DNA from: CALEUX01 sp964608615
Lineage (GTDB): Bacteria > Bacteroidota > Bacteroidia > Bacteroidales > Marinilabiliaceae
DNA length: 64,000 nucleotides
Assembly: GCA_964608615.1 (NCBI GenBank)
Contig: CAZSQG010000005.1
Coordinates: 1 to 64,000, forward strand
Direction of reading: 5' to 3'
The first letter of the stretch is position 1; every line of letters starts with the position of its first letter. The notes below the pieces were generated by a model. The model did no database searches, had not been told where the DNA came from, and worked only from the letters and a program-made list of their open reading frames with translations. Both the position numbers and the translations under genes were made by a program. This document shows, piece after piece, positions 45,865 to 55,905 of the stretch.

Positions 45865-47490
45865 TCAAAACTTATAATTAATTCCAATATTTAAGCCAAA
45901 GCTTCGATATAATTCACCAAAATCAAAACCAACAGCTCCCTTAAAGTCTAACCCAGTTTTGAAAACATTTATTCCGAAAACCTCAATATGAGAATAAAAC
46001 TGCTGTTTTGTTTTTTCAAAAAAATAATCAGGCGCTAAAATCCAACTATAACGCCCATAATATTTCTCGGCCCAGCTTCCGTTATTAAGCGAACAAGTAA
46101 ACTTCATGGAATACTTCCATTGCTCATTAATAGGACCTTGTATCCCTACATTAAATGCCCGCACACGATTATTGATGAAAAATCCATAATTATTGGGTTG
46201 CCACCCCGGAGCATATTGCATAACCATAGATTTGGTATGAAACAGAGGTGTTCCTAAGGATTGCCCCATATAAGAATATCCCCGGTAATACATACTATTA
46301 TTAAAGTTATCACCTCTTCCACCGTAATAATGACCATGGTTAAAATTAGTAATCCAATACTGATTAAAAAGTTCTTCATTCCATCCTCCCTCAGGCGTTG
46401 GAATACCTACAAAACTTTCAGCCATAAAAGAGTCCCAGTCATCAATTAGCCAAGGAAAAATCATCTGTCCCACTCTACTGGGGTCCTTTGCAAATCCCTC
46501 AGGAAACAAAGGATCAGGGATTCCTTCTCCTGATTGATGGTCTGTTTTAAAAAACTCCAGTACAATACGATCAATAAATTTAAAATTAACAGGCTCCCAA
46601 TCAAACAAAAGAATAAAATCGTGATTCAACCGAAATGCCTTGTTTAGGGCATAACCATTACGATCGGTAAACGGCTTATTTAATCCCAGATGCATCTTTC
46701 CTACAACCGTATTGGCATCAATACCAAAATCCCAAAAACCTTCATGTGCTCCAGCGGCATTGGTAAGCTCCCCACCTCCAAGCAGCTCTGAACCCTTTGC
46801 ACAAAAAGTTGCCCAAAAGTCAACCGGAATTTTAGATCCATCGCTATACTCTCCACCAAAAAGAGCAGAATGAACAAGCCCTGCATAAGGTTTAATAAAA
46901 AATTTATTGATCCGTAAAAAAGCATATTTTTCATGAAGCAACACCTTCCCCACTCTTCCATATTCTGGATCTTCATTTAAAAACCCCTGACTAATCATCC
47001 CTTTCACCTGTAACCAACCCTTCGAAAATGGAACCGTCTTATAGTCAAAGATACCCAGACTTATTCGTGGAATTGGCCGGGCATTAGAACTCATTAAATA
47101 AGATCCCGTTCCCAAATCATCGTAATGATCCAGCGGACTATAAGCTTTCTTACCCAACACGTAATCGATAAAATAAACAGATCCTGACAGATACAATTCA
47201 TGGATAATACTGTTTTGATTATAAGACGGAACAACAACTCCCAATCCACTTTCAATAACAAGATTCTCCTTATTAAGAAAGATCACTTCTCCATTAGCTT
47301 TAACATATATATCGGCTTGACCAGAAGGATCAACCAATCCCCAACTATTCGAATAGTTCCATAATGGCTTAATCTGATCACTGGAAACACTAACCAATGT
47401 ACTGATTGAACCTTTCATCAGTAACTGGGAATTAACAGGCAGTACACACAATAAACAAAAAAACAGAAAAATCCTTCTCGCCATGTACAT
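45865..47490 (-). CDS. Capsule assembly Wzi family outer-membrane protein
   Basis: A 541-aa protein with a signal peptide (FLFFCLLCVLPVNSQ, cleavage near 21) and a long series of amphipathic beta strands with aromatic turns, ending in a strand with Phe at the C-terminus (LNIGINYKF). This matches the Wzi barrel, which helps anchor capsular polysaccharide on the outer membrane. Its place among the glycosyltransferases supports a capsule or surface-glycan role. It lies 126 bp upstream of the GT4 gene on the same strand. Confidence 0.85.
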   Translation of the reverse strand: MYMARRIFLFFCLLCVLPVNSQLLMKGSISTLVSVSSDQIKPLWNYSNSWGLVDPSGQADIYVKANGEVIFLNKENLVIESGLGVVVPSYNQNSIIHELYLSGSVYFIDYVLGKKAYSPLDHYDDLGTGSYLMSSNARPIPRISLGIFDYKTVPFSKGWLQVKGMISQGFLNEDPEYGRVGKVLLHEKYAFLRINKFFIKPYAGLVHSALFGGEYSDGSKIPVDFWATFCAKGSELLGGGELTNAAGAHEGFWDFGIDANTVVGKMHLGLNKPFTDRNGYALNKAFRLNHDFILLFDWEPVNFKFIDRIVLEFFKTDHQSGEGIPDPLFPEGFAKDPSRVGQMIFPWLIDDWDSFMAESFVGIPTPEGGWNEELFNQYWITNFNHGHYYGGRGDNFNNSMYYRGYSYMGQSLGTPLFHTKSMVMQYAPGWQPNNYGFFINNRVRAFNVGIQGPINEQWKYSMKFTCSLNNGSWAEKYYGRYSWILAPDYFFEKTKQQFYSHIEVFGINVFKTGLDFKGAVGFDFGELYRSFGLNIGINYKF

Positions 47491-47540
47491 TCATTGATTC
47501 TTTATCAACTTAACTATTAACGGTAAAGATATAATATGGA

Positions 47541-48395
47541 TTATGGAACTAGATACTTATTCAATCCATCAACACACCAATAACTTCCTGAATACTTTAT
47601 CTCCTTAACAACATTAAGATGAACCTGCTCGTTTTCGCGTGATGCTTTTGGATGCCATAAATGATAGGCTACTCCCCCCATTTTTAAAAACCGTTTTTTG
47701 ATTCCATAATTCAAAAGCCTGTAGGCCAGCTCGGTATCCTCATGACCCCAGAAAGTAAGTTGTTCATTATACCCATTTACAGCAAACAAATCCTCTTTCC
47801 AAAAAGCCATATTACAACCCCTGAGCCGATGAACCTCCTTTTGTCCGTATCTCGAAGCTAAAAAACTCCGAACAATTTTTGATCTAAGTTCATTGAAAAT
47901 ATAACCCAATCCACCACTAAAACGAGCCTTATTAATATTTCGGGAAGATAATATCTGATCAGTGCATTTCTGGCTAAGAGAAACTCTGCTTCCACATACG
48001 AAAGCTCCAACCTTAGCAACCTCGAGGTGATCCTTTACGAAATTTTTATCAAGTAAAATGTCACCATCAATTTGTATAATATAGGTCCCACCCGAAGCCA
48101 AAATGACTTTATTTCTTATTGTTGTTAGTCTAAATCCTTGATCTTCGTGCCAAATATGTTTAATCGCCACAGGAGAAATGCTTTGATAATGGCTAATCAA
48201 CTCTTTTGTGTCATTTCTTGAACCATCATCGGCAATGATAATCTCATAAGGTAAAACAGTTTGTTTCAAAGCACTCTCCAGACAAAGAGAAAGTGCCTCT
48301 TTCCAGTTATAGGTACTAATTATCAAGGATGCTGATATTTTGTTACTTATCATAGAAATAAAATTCTTATTAATTAACGGACAATTTTGTTCCAC
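47541..48395 (-). CDS. Glycosyltransferase family 2 with galactosyltransferase-type C-terminal domain
   Basis: A 284-aa GT-A protein. It has SASLIISTYNWKEAL, ADDGSRNDTKEL, the metal-binding IDGDILL (about 114) and the later AFWKEDLFAVNGYNEQLTFWGHEDTEL, which is typical of N-acetylgalactosaminyl/galactosyltransferases. A start at the MISNKI methionine (residue 16) is plausible. It lies 51 bp upstream of the Wzi gene on the same strand. Donor sugar is unknown. Confidence 0.87.
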   Translation of the reverse strand: MEQNCPLINKNFISMISNKISASLIISTYNWKEALSLCLESALKQTVLPYEIIIADDGSRNDTKELISHYQSISPVAIKHIWHEDQGFRLTTIRNKVILASGGTYIIQIDGDILLDKNFVKDHLEVAKVGAFVCGSRVSLSQKCTDQILSSRNINKARFSGGLGYIFNELRSKIVRSFLASRYGQKEVHRLRGCNMAFWKEDLFAVNGYNEQLTFWGHEDTELAYRLLNYGIKKRFLKMGGVAYHLWHPKASRENEQVHLNVVKEIKYSGSYWCVDGLNKYLVP

Positions 48396-48613
48396 GAAAT
48401 TTCATAATTGGTAATCAAAAATAATCAGGTTAACACATATATGGTGGTAGTTGAAAATTAAATAAAAAAGACTCCGGAACAATAATAAAAAAACCGTGAG
48501 CCGGTATAAGCGAGATATATTTGTGTATAAGCTATTAACCAATCAAAGCCTGTTATTAAATCAAACTCACCTCTTTAATTCTTATTTAAAAAGCCAAAAT
48601 TTAGTCAGCAGCT

Positions 48614-49669
48614 TCAAAAAGTTATATTTGAATGATTTTTTACAAGCACCTTCATTATTCTTTCCAGAACCATTTCAACAGTAATTTGATTCATACAGGC
48701 AAAATCGCCACGGTGACATTCAATATTCCCATAAACAGAGCATGGCCTGCATGCCAAATCAACCTGAACAGCATTTTCTGAATCCTGTCCCCATCCATAA
48801 AAACCTGCAAAAGGATGCGTGGCTCCCCAGATACTAACAACTGGTGTTTCAACCAAACTGGCAAGATGCATATTGGCAGAATCCATACTCACCATCAAAT
48901 CAAGATGTGCCATAACCTGCAACTCTTTCTTCATGGTTAAAAGACCCGCAAGATTATAACAATTCAACAACTCCGAAGACCAAAGGTCTAGTTTTTCTTT
49001 TTCTTCGCCCCTTCCACCGAACAAAAAAAGCTGCATTCCCTTTTCACTCAACATAGAAAGCAACTCACGCATTTTTTCTTCGGGCCACATTTTCCATACA
49101 TGTTTGGCAAATGGAGCTATCCCAATTTTCTTTCCTGGCTTCAGCAAAGCGTCAAAAGGCTCCTTTTCGTCACCCGAATAAAGCTTTCTCCCGGGGAAAG
49201 AAGATAAATTAAAGAAGTAACCACCCATTTCAAAAACCGCCTGATACCTGTCAACAGTATTTTCCAATGGTTTGAAAATTTTGTCACCCTTACTGCACAA
49301 GGCCTTCTTTTGATTTCTTCCTTTATCAATAACAACAGTTTTAACACCGCTCAATTTAAAAAGGATAGATAGAACTTTTGTTCGAACAACACCATGCAAA
49401 TCTGCAACAAAACTCCACGGACCTAACTTTCTTATTTCAAGAAAAAGCTTAATCAGCCCTTTAAGCCCTTTATAGTCTTTCTTGAAATCAACCGAAAAAA
49501 AACTCACTCCTTCAATCGGCTCAATAAAATCACGAGCAAAGGGCCGCGAAACAAATAATATGTCACAATCAGGATATTGAGTTCGAAACGACCATATTAC
49601 AGGAATTGTCATTGCAACATCGCCCAAAGCACTAAACCTGAGAACAAGAATTTTTTGATTGTCCCTCAC
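48614..49669 (-). CDS. Glycosyltransferase family 9 (heptosyltransferase-like)
   Basis: A 351-aa GT-B enzyme of the heptosyltransferase family, which adds heptose or a related sugar to lipid A-core. It starts ILVLRFSALGDVAMTIPVIWSFRTQYP; the C-terminal part has GIAPFAKHVWKMWP, SMDSANMHLASLVETPVVSIWGATHP and a Cys-rich tail (CRPCSVYGNIECHRGDFACM). It begins 3 bp after DUF4254, a pairing often seen in Bacteroidota. Core LPS or surface-glycan synthesis is the likely role. Confidence 0.88.
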   Translation of the reverse strand: MRDNQKILVLRFSALGDVAMTIPVIWSFRTQYPDCDILFVSRPFARDFIEPIEGVSFFSVDFKKDYKGLKGLIKLFLEIRKLGPWSFVADLHGVVRTKVLSILFKLSGVKTVVIDKGRNQKKALCSKGDKIFKPLENTVDRYQAVFEMGGYFFNLSSFPGRKLYSGDEKEPFDALLKPGKKIGIAPFAKHVWKMWPEEKMRELLSMLSEKGMQLFLFGGRGEEKEKLDLWSSELLNCYNLAGLLTMKKELQVMAHLDLMVSMDSANMHLASLVETPVVSIWGATHPFAGFYGWGQDSENAVQVDLACRPCSVYGNIECHRGDFACMNQITVEMVLERIMKVLVKNHSNITF

Positions 49670-49672
49670 ATT

Positions 49673-50275
49673 TTATTTTTTATATAAAACTGGATTTAAT
49701 GCCGGATCATTATACATTTTCATTTGTTTGTAAAGCTTCATTCTCTTTTTACCATTTTCAATATCGGATAAAAGTTCATCAATAGCCTTACTGAGATCAA
49801 CACGCTGACTTAGCAACACATCAAGTTTTTGGTTACAGCCAGCCATGTGTTCTGCTGATGCATCCTTACGAAGCGTTTCCTGCTCCATATGATAAATTTT
49901 CAATGACAAAATTGACAATCGGTCAATAGCCCATGCAGGTGTTTCAGTGTTTAACCCAGCTCCTTCATTAGGCTTTAAATCCTTGAACTTATTCATAAAA
50001 TAGCCATCGATATACTCCACAAGATCTGTACGGTCCTGATTTGATTTATCAATACGCCTTTTAATCTTTAGAGCTTCTTCCGGATTGATGTTTGGGTCAC
50101 GAATAATATCTTCAAGATGCCACTGCACAGCATCAATCCAGTTTTTTGAAAAAAGCAAAAATTCAAGACTTCCTTCCTTAAAGGGATTGGCTGGTGTATA
50201 ATCCACATTATCAGTTTTATGATATAATAATGTAGTTTCCGAAAATATACGGTTACAAATTTGGCTAATGCTCAT
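49673..50275 (-). CDS. DUF4254 family protein
   Basis: A 200-aa cytoplasmic, mostly helical protein of a conserved family common in Bacteroidota and often next to heptosyltransferase-like genes, as here (3-bp spacer). I see no catalytic motif. Charged heptads (MEQETLRKDASAEH to the C-terminus) suggest a helical bundle. Co-transcription implies an accessory role in lipopolysaccharide core or glycan synthesis, but function is not known. Confidence 0.85.
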   Translation of the reverse strand: MSISQICNRIFSETTLLYHKTDNVDYTPANPFKEGSLEFLLFSKNWIDAVQWHLEDIIRDPNINPEEALKIKRRIDKSNQDRTDLVEYIDGYFMNKFKDLKPNEGAGLNTETPAWAIDRLSILSLKIYHMEQETLRKDASAEHMAGCNQKLDVLLSQRVDLSKAIDELLSDIENGKKRMKLYKQMKMYNDPALNPVLYKK

Positions 50276-50302
50276 TTTTATTCATTTTAAAATTTAAAGG
50301 GG

Positions 50303-50310
50303 CAAAAATA
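50303..50310 (-). promoter_or_regulatory. Putative promoter of the DUF4254-GT9 operon
   Basis: Read on the minus strand this is TATTTTTG, a perfect TAnnTTTG -7 box. Transcription would start near 50297, some 20 nt before the DUF4254 start codon at 50275. The -33 element is weak. Confidence 0.45.
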
Positions 50311-50460
50311 TCATTTTAAATTTCTTTTCCGAAGACCTTGAGTCATATTAGAAAAAAAGAATAATTCTACACCTCTTCGTATTTGATGAGAAAACTATGT
50401 CAGAAACAATTACTAACAAAATATTTCAGCGGAAATTAAGAAATAAAAAAAATTACTCTA

Positions 50461-50730
50461 TTAAAGATCTGCATCCTTGAGAGGTTGATCCATAAGGATG
50501 GTTAAATGGTTATTATAGCATTCCAAAAATCCTTCGCGACACTTGAAATGGTGTTCCGTACCCTCCTTAGAAATAACACGTATAACACCGGCTGTTAAAG
50601 TAGACATGATTGGTCCATGATCGCGCAAAACAGTGAACCGTCCTGCCGAACCAGGCACGTCAACCAATCCAACAGTTCCATTGAAGAGAATCTCTTCAGG
50701 TGTAACTACCTCTAAATAAAGATCCATCAT
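50461..50730 (-). CDS. atpC: ATP synthase F1 subunit epsilon
   Basis: An 89-aa protein containing the N-terminal beta-sandwich (LYLEVVTPEEILFNGTVGLVDVPGSAGRFTVLRDHGPI in pieces) but lacking the C-terminal helical hairpin found in ~130-aa relatives. The short form is common in Bacteroidota and would lack the inhibitory arm. Its start overlaps the atpD stop by 4 nt. Together they form the second ATP synthase segment, about 31 kb from atpB. Confidence 0.92.
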   Translation of the reverse strand: MMDLYLEVVTPEEILFNGTVGLVDVPGSAGRFTVLRDHGPIMSTLTAGVIRVISKEGTEHHFKCREGFLECYNNHLTILMDQPLKDADL

Positions 50731-52241
50731 TTTTTACGGGCCTCCTTTAAAAGTTTTTCTCCTTTTTCAATGGCTTGCTCTATGGTACCAACAAGGTTAA
50801 AAGCTGCTTCAGGATATTTATCCATTTCACCCGAAAGAATCATATTAAACCCTTTTATGGTATCCTCAATAGAAACACGTTCGCCCTTAAGACCAGTAAA
50901 CTGTTCAGCCACAAAGAATGGCTGTGACAAAAAGCGTTGAACGCGACGAGCCCGGTGAACGACAACCTTGTCTTCTTCAGATAATTCCTCCATGCCCAAA
51001 ATGGCAATAATATCCTGTAACTCTTTGTAGCGCTGCAGAATCTCCTTAACATTTTGTGCTGTTCTATAATGCCCTTCACCAACAATATCAGGTGTTAAAA
51101 TACGCGAAGTGGAGTCAAGCGGATCAACAGCCGGATAAATTCCCAGTTCAGAAATTTTGCGACTCAAAACCGTAGTTGCATCCAGGTGGGTAAAGGTTGT
51201 GGCAGGAGCAGGATCAGTAAGGTCATCAGCAGGCACGTAAACAGCCTGAACTGATGTAATGGAGCCATGTTTAGTTGATGTAATACGCTCCTGAAGGGCC
51301 CCCATCTCCGATGAAAGAGTTGGCTGATAACCTACAGCCGAAGGCATCCGCCCAAGCAACGCCGAAACTTCGGAACCTGCCTGTGTAAAACGAAAAATGT
51401 TATCAATAAAGAGCAATATATCGCGGCCTCCCTCACCTTTATCTCCATCTCTAAAACCTTCGGCGATGGTTAAGGCTGATAATGCAACCCTGGCGCGTGC
51501 ACCCGGAGGTTCATTCATCTGACCAAAAACCATGGTTACCTGACTGTTTTTCAGTGCTTCATGATCGACTTTATCCAAATCCCAACGACCTTCTTTCATT
51601 CCTTCCCTGAATTCTTCACCATAATCAACAATACCGGATTCAATCATTTCACGTAGCAAGTCGTTGCCCTCACGGGTTCGTTCTCCTACTCCGGCAAAAA
51701 CTGATAACCCCGAATAACCTTTGGCAATATTATTAATGAGCTCCTGTATCAAAACAGTTTTACCAACACCAGCTCCACCAAACAAACCAATTTTACCACC
51801 TTTGGAATAGGGCTCAATCAAATCAATTACCTTAATTCCAGTGAACAGTATTTCTGTTTCTGTAGATAAATCTTCATAAAGAGGGGCCGGTTTATGAATG
51901 ACCGATTTCTTTTCTGTTTTAACCGGCCCAAGACCATCAATGGCCCGGCCCACAACATTTAAAAGTCTTCCTTTTACCTCATCACCAAGGGGCATGGATA
52001 TCGCAGTTCCTAAAGCAACAACTGACATCCCGCGTTGTAAACCATCTGTTGAATCCATGGCAATACATCGAATAGTATGCTCTCCAATATGTTGTTGACA
52101 TTCAATGACAACCTTGGTCTCGTTGTCAGCGTGAATTTCCAAGGCTTCATCAATCTTGGGGAGTTCATGAACTTCTGTTCCAAATTCAACATCTACAACC
52201 GGTCCTATAACCTGGATAACCTTACCTGTAAGCTGTGTCAT
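50727..52241 (-). CDS. atpD: ATP synthase F1 subunit beta
   Basis: The 504-aa catalytic subunit. Walker A is GGAGVGKT (155-162), Walker B lies in the ILLFIDNIFRF segment near 270, and the family signature PAVDPLDSTSRIL is near 372. It makes ATP at the alpha-beta interface, using rotation of gamma. It is the first gene of the atpDC pair; the alpha, gamma and F0 genes are in the 14-19 kb cluster. A putative promoter is near 52395. Confidence 0.97.
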   Translation of the reverse strand: MTQLTGKVIQVIGPVVDVEFGTEVHELPKIDEALEIHADNETKVVIECQQHIGEHTIRCIAMDSTDGLQRGMSVVALGTAISMPLGDEVKGRLLNVVGRAIDGLGPVKTEKKSVIHKPAPLYEDLSTETEILFTGIKVIDLIEPYSKGGKIGLFGGAGVGKTVLIQELINNIAKGYSGLSVFAGVGERTREGNDLLREMIESGIVDYGEEFREGMKEGRWDLDKVDHEALKNSQVTMVFGQMNEPPGARARVALSALTIAEGFRDGDKGEGGRDILLFIDNIFRFTQAGSEVSALLGRMPSAVGYQPTLSSEMGALQERITSTKHGSITSVQAVYVPADDLTDPAPATTFTHLDATTVLSRKISELGIYPAVDPLDSTSRILTPDIVGEGHYRTAQNVKEILQRYKELQDIIAILGMEELSEEDKVVVHRARRVQRFLSQPFFVAEQFTGLKGERVSIEDTIKGFNMILSGEMDKYPEAAFNLVGTIEQAIEKGEKLLKEARKK

Positions 52242-52394
52242 GTTTTTAATAGTTAATTTGAAGACTTCAATTTACAAAAAAATAAATGAGTTAAAGGATT
52301 CAAATTTCTCAAAAAATTTGATTCCTGAAAAACAGACCAATTTTCCTTGAAAAATTTTTAATAATGTTACCAAACAATAAAGCAATGTAAAAAT

Positions 52395-52402
52395 CAAAAG
52401 TA
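52395..52402 (-). promoter_or_regulatory. Putative promoter of atpDC
   Basis: The minus strand reads TACTTTTG, a perfect TAnnTTTG box, with only a T-rich stretch where the -33 element should be. It would give a leader of about 145 nt before atpD. Confidence 0.35.
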
Positions 52403-52495
52403 ACGAACTCGTAAATATAAGAAAAAGTCTCCTATGTAAAACAGAGTCTTTTATTGAAAACACATACTATTAACCCGGGAAGCATAAAACAGCCA

Positions 52496-53473
52496 TTATC
52501 GTGTACGCTTCATAAGTTGCCATGCAAAATCTTTAAGTTCATTTTTAATATCACTTGATACATCAATAAAGTCGAGCTGCTTTATGGCGTTTTGATAATA
52601 AAAATCCATAATACTCTTTGTTTTTGCAGAAACGTTAGCTTCTTCATAAAGGTTACGAACCGCACTAACTTTTTCATCCCTGTCGAAATCCTTTTTTGAA
52701 ATCCAATAATCAAGTTCTTTTTTTGCATTTCCCGAAAGTTGGGTTAGTGCATTTATTAACAGGTATGTTTTTTTATTGCTTGCAATATCTCCGCCTATTG
52801 ATTTGCCAAAAACATCAGGATCACCATAAACATCAAGCCAGTCGTCCTGAAGTTGAAAAGAAAGACCTATACTGCTGCCAAAATCATACAAATACTCAGC
52901 ATCACTTTTTTTTGCTCCACCAATAAGAGCTCCAATTTTTAAGCTGGCACCAAGCAATACGGCCGTTTTTAACCTAATCATTTCTAAATACTCCGATTCA
53001 GAAACATTTAACTTTGACTCAAAATCCATATCAAATTGCTGTCCTTCACAAACCTCCATTGCCGTTTTATTAAAAACTTCAAGAACAGAACTTAAAACAG
53101 CCTCAGGTGTTTGAGCAATAAACTGATAAGCCATAATTAGCATAGCATCACCCGATAAAATGGCTGTATTATTATTCCAACGCACATGAACAGTAGGTTT
53201 GTTCCTTCTCATCAAGGAGCCATCCATGATATCGTCGTGTAAAAGAGTAAAATTATGAAAAATCTCAAGCCCTAATGCAGGGTTCATACAATCCTTTTCT
53301 TTCTCCTGATCAAAAAGAGTGCAAGCCGTTAAACATAGTGCCGGCCGAATGCGCTTTCCTCCAAGCGTTAAAACGTAAGCAATAGGAGCATACAAAGCTG
53401 ATGGTTCTTTCTCAATAACCATGTTGCCAAAAGCTGCTTCCACTTTATCCTGAAACCCTTTTATTATTGACAT
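52496..53473 (-). CDS. Polyprenyl diphosphate synthase (trans-isoprenyl synthetase)
   Basis: A 325-aa cytoplasmic enzyme that lengthens allylic diphosphates with isopentenyl diphosphate. Both Asp-rich motifs are intact: LLHDDIMD (about 77-84) and LQDDWLDVYGD (about 200-210). GGKRIRPALCL (about 33-43) contributes the substrate-binding Lys and Arg. The length and motifs suit a geranylgeranyl/octaprenyl-type synthase used for quinone side chains or for carotenoid precursors. Product length cannot be told. It starts 2 bp after the MMPL gene. Confidence 0.9.
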   Translation of the reverse strand: MSIIKGFQDKVEAAFGNMVIEKEPSALYAPIAYVLTLGGKRIRPALCLTACTLFDQEKEKDCMNPALGLEIFHNFTLLHDDIMDGSLMRRNKPTVHVRWNNNTAILSGDAMLIMAYQFIAQTPEAVLSSVLEVFNKTAMEVCEGQQFDMDFESKLNVSESEYLEMIRLKTAVLLGASLKIGALIGGAKKSDAEYLYDFGSSIGLSFQLQDDWLDVYGDPDVFGKSIGGDIASNKKTYLLINALTQLSGNAKKELDYWISKKDFDRDEKVSAVRNLYEEANVSAKTKSIMDFYYQNAIKQLDFIDVSSDIKNELKDFAWQLMKRTR

Positions 53474-53475
53474 GA

Positions 53476-55905
53476 CTATTCATTTATGTTCATCGTTTCA
53501 TCAACAACCTCCAATATTGGTTCTTTTTTACCCTGGATTACAAGATTGTCAAGTTCAATATCTTCATCCTCATTGTAAATGGCTAATAATGGTTCCTTAA
53601 ACGACTGGTTGGTAATCATTTTTTCTAATGTAAGTAATAAAGATGGCAACAAAATCAGATTGGAAAAAAGAGCAATCAATAAAGTTATTGCAACCAAAGT
53701 ACCAAGAGCAACTGTTCCCCCAAATTCTGATATACTGAATATTCCAAATCCAAAAAACAAGATGATTGAAGTATAGATCATGCTATGACCGGTTTCTTTC
53801 AAAGCCAAAACAACTGCCGCTCTTATACTCCAGTTGGTTTCGTTCAGCTCCTGCCTATATTTGGCTAAAAAATGAATCGTGTCATCGACTGAGATGCCAA
53901 ATGCAATACTAAAGACCAAAATGGTTGATGGCTTAATGGGAATTCCAAAATAACCCATTAATGCCGCAGTCATAATTAGCGGGATTAAATTAGGAATCAA
54001 CGAAACCAGCACCATTCTTTTGGAACTAAACATCCAAGCCATAAAAGAAGCAATCAACAGTATTGCCAGGAACAAACTTATAAAAAGATTATGAATCAAG
54101 TAATTAGTCCCTTTAAAAAACACAACACTGGCACCCGTAACAGACGTTTCATACTTATCAGGAGGAAATATCTCGGTAATTTTTCCTCTTACATAAGTAT
54201 CGAGTTCGTCCATGCGAGTTGTTCCAATATCGGCCATTCTAAGACTTATCCGGGTTTTTTGCCGGGTTGAGTCAAGAAAAGACATCATAACTTCTGATGA
54301 AGCACCTCTCCCTCCTTGTAAATATGACAATATAAAATTCCTTTCCTGTTGATTTGGAACACCATAAAATGCCGGATTTCCATTATAAAAAGCCTGTCTT
54401 GAAAACTTCACAACTTCCAAAACAGAAAGAGCTTTTGAAAGTTCCGGTAATGCTTCAAGCTCTTGCTGTAACTTATCAAGTTTTCGTATGGTGGCAGGTT
54501 GCATTACCCCATTAGGTTTTTTTGTGTCAATAAAAATCTCAAGCGGCATTAACCCGTTAAAGTGTTCCTCAAAAAACTTAAGGTCGGTATAGAGTTCATG
54601 ATCATGCGGGATATCATCTAACATAAAACCGGTAGTTTTTATTCTTGAAATACCATAACCACCTGCAACTACCATTACTGCAGTTATAATAAAAACCCAT
54701 TTGCGGTGATGCAAAGAAATATGAAGCAATTGACTCACCGTCTTATTCATTACTACACTGTCGAGATGCTTTACGTGCCGTTCAGCGGGATCAGGTAAAA
54801 AACTAAATATAATAGGAATTAAAAGTAAAGAAAGAATAAAAACAACAAGTATATTGATAGAAGCAACAACCCCAAATTCAACCAGGATTCGGCTACTGGT
54901 AAAAATAAAGGTTGCAAATCCACAAGCGGTTGTAAGATTTGTCAAAAAAGTGGCATTCCCAATTTTTCTGATTACACGTTGTAAGGATTTAATTTTATTA
55001 CCATGCTTTCGAAATTCCTGATGATATTTATTTAGAAGAAAAACCGAGTTGGGTATTCCGATAACAATAATTAGTGGAGGAATCATCCCTGTTAATATGG
55101 TAATTTTATAACCCAACAGGGCCTGACTTCCCAATGCCCATATAACCGCTGTTCCAACAACCAACATGGAAAACATAACCACCTTGAACGAACGGAAAAA
55201 TAAGAATATTATAAGCGCTGTAACTCCAAGAGTCAAAAAAATAAACATATTCAACTCTCTTTTAATCATCTCGGCAGTCTCAACTCGAATAAACGGGAGT
55301 CCAGAATATTTTAATGTAACACCTGATTTTTGTTCATACGATAAGCCCGCGGCTTTAATATTGTCCATTAATCTAACACGATCAGAGCTTTCAAGAATCT
55401 CTGGTACTAATGTTACGGCTAGCAAATAAGTCTGCGTTTCATTATTATAAATCTGTTTAATATAAAATGGAAGCTCCAGAAACCCATTTTTCAAGCTGTC
55501 GAGTGCTTCTTGGTTCCTGACGTCTTTAAAATGTGGTTTAAGGTCAAACCTTCGGGCATTGCCATCTTTAACCAAATTATAAGCGTTTGAAACCGAAAAA
55601 ACAGATTTTACTCCTACTATTGAATTTAATGACCGGCTAAGCTCTTCCCATGTTTTAAAGTGATCGTAATCAAAAAATTTATCATCCTGAACTCCTAAAA
55701 CCAAAAGATTGCCTTCGTTCCCAAACAAACTAAGAAAATTTTGATACTCCACAAAAGCCGGATCATCAGCAGGTAAAAGCGGTGCATACTGATATGACAT
55801 TTCTATCTTTCTTGCTTGAAAACCCATAAAAATAGTTATACCAGCAAGCAAAAATAGAATTGGTAAACGGTTTCTTAAAATGGCACTTGCTATTCGAATC
55901 CACAT
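53476..55905 (-). CDS. MMPL/SSD-type RND transporter
   Basis: An 809-aa inner-membrane protein in two similar halves of about six helices with large periplasmic loops between. Sterol-sensing-like segments are visible, for example PPLIIVIGIPNSVFLLNKYH in the first half and IAFGISVDDTIHFLAKYRQ in the second half. Such pumps move lipids or hydrophobic compounds, including hopanoids in HpnN relatives. A ~45-residue charged tail follows the last helix. It is 2 bp from a polyprenyl synthase gene in the same operon, so a terpenoid-derived lipid is one possible cargo. This is only an inference from the neighbourhood. Confidence 0.85.
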   Translation of the reverse strand: MWIRIASAILRNRLPILFLLAGITIFMGFQARKIEMSYQYAPLLPADDPAFVEYQNFLSLFGNEGNLLVLGVQDDKFFDYDHFKTWEELSRSLNSIVGVKSVFSVSNAYNLVKDGNARRFDLKPHFKDVRNQEALDSLKNGFLELPFYIKQIYNNETQTYLLAVTLVPEILESSDRVRLMDNIKAAGLSYEQKSGVTLKYSGLPFIRVETAEMIKRELNMFIFLTLGVTALIIFLFFRSFKVVMFSMLVVGTAVIWALGSQALLGYKITILTGMIPPLIIVIGIPNSVFLLNKYHQEFRKHGNKIKSLQRVIRKIGNATFLTNLTTACGFATFIFTSSRILVEFGVVASINILVVFILSLLLIPIIFSFLPDPAERHVKHLDSVVMNKTVSQLLHISLHHRKWVFIITAVMVVAGGYGISRIKTTGFMLDDIPHDHELYTDLKFFEEHFNGLMPLEIFIDTKKPNGVMQPATIRKLDKLQQELEALPELSKALSVLEVVKFSRQAFYNGNPAFYGVPNQQERNFILSYLQGGRGASSEVMMSFLDSTRQKTRISLRMADIGTTRMDELDTYVRGKITEIFPPDKYETSVTGASVVFFKGTNYLIHNLFISLFLAILLIASFMAWMFSSKRMVLVSLIPNLIPLIMTAALMGYFGIPIKPSTILVFSIAFGISVDDTIHFLAKYRQELNETNWSIRAAVVLALKETGHSMIYTSIILFFGFGIFSISEFGGTVALGTLVAITLLIALFSNLILLPSLLLTLEKMITNQSFKEPLLAIYNEDEDIELDNLVIQGKKEPILEVVDETMNINE

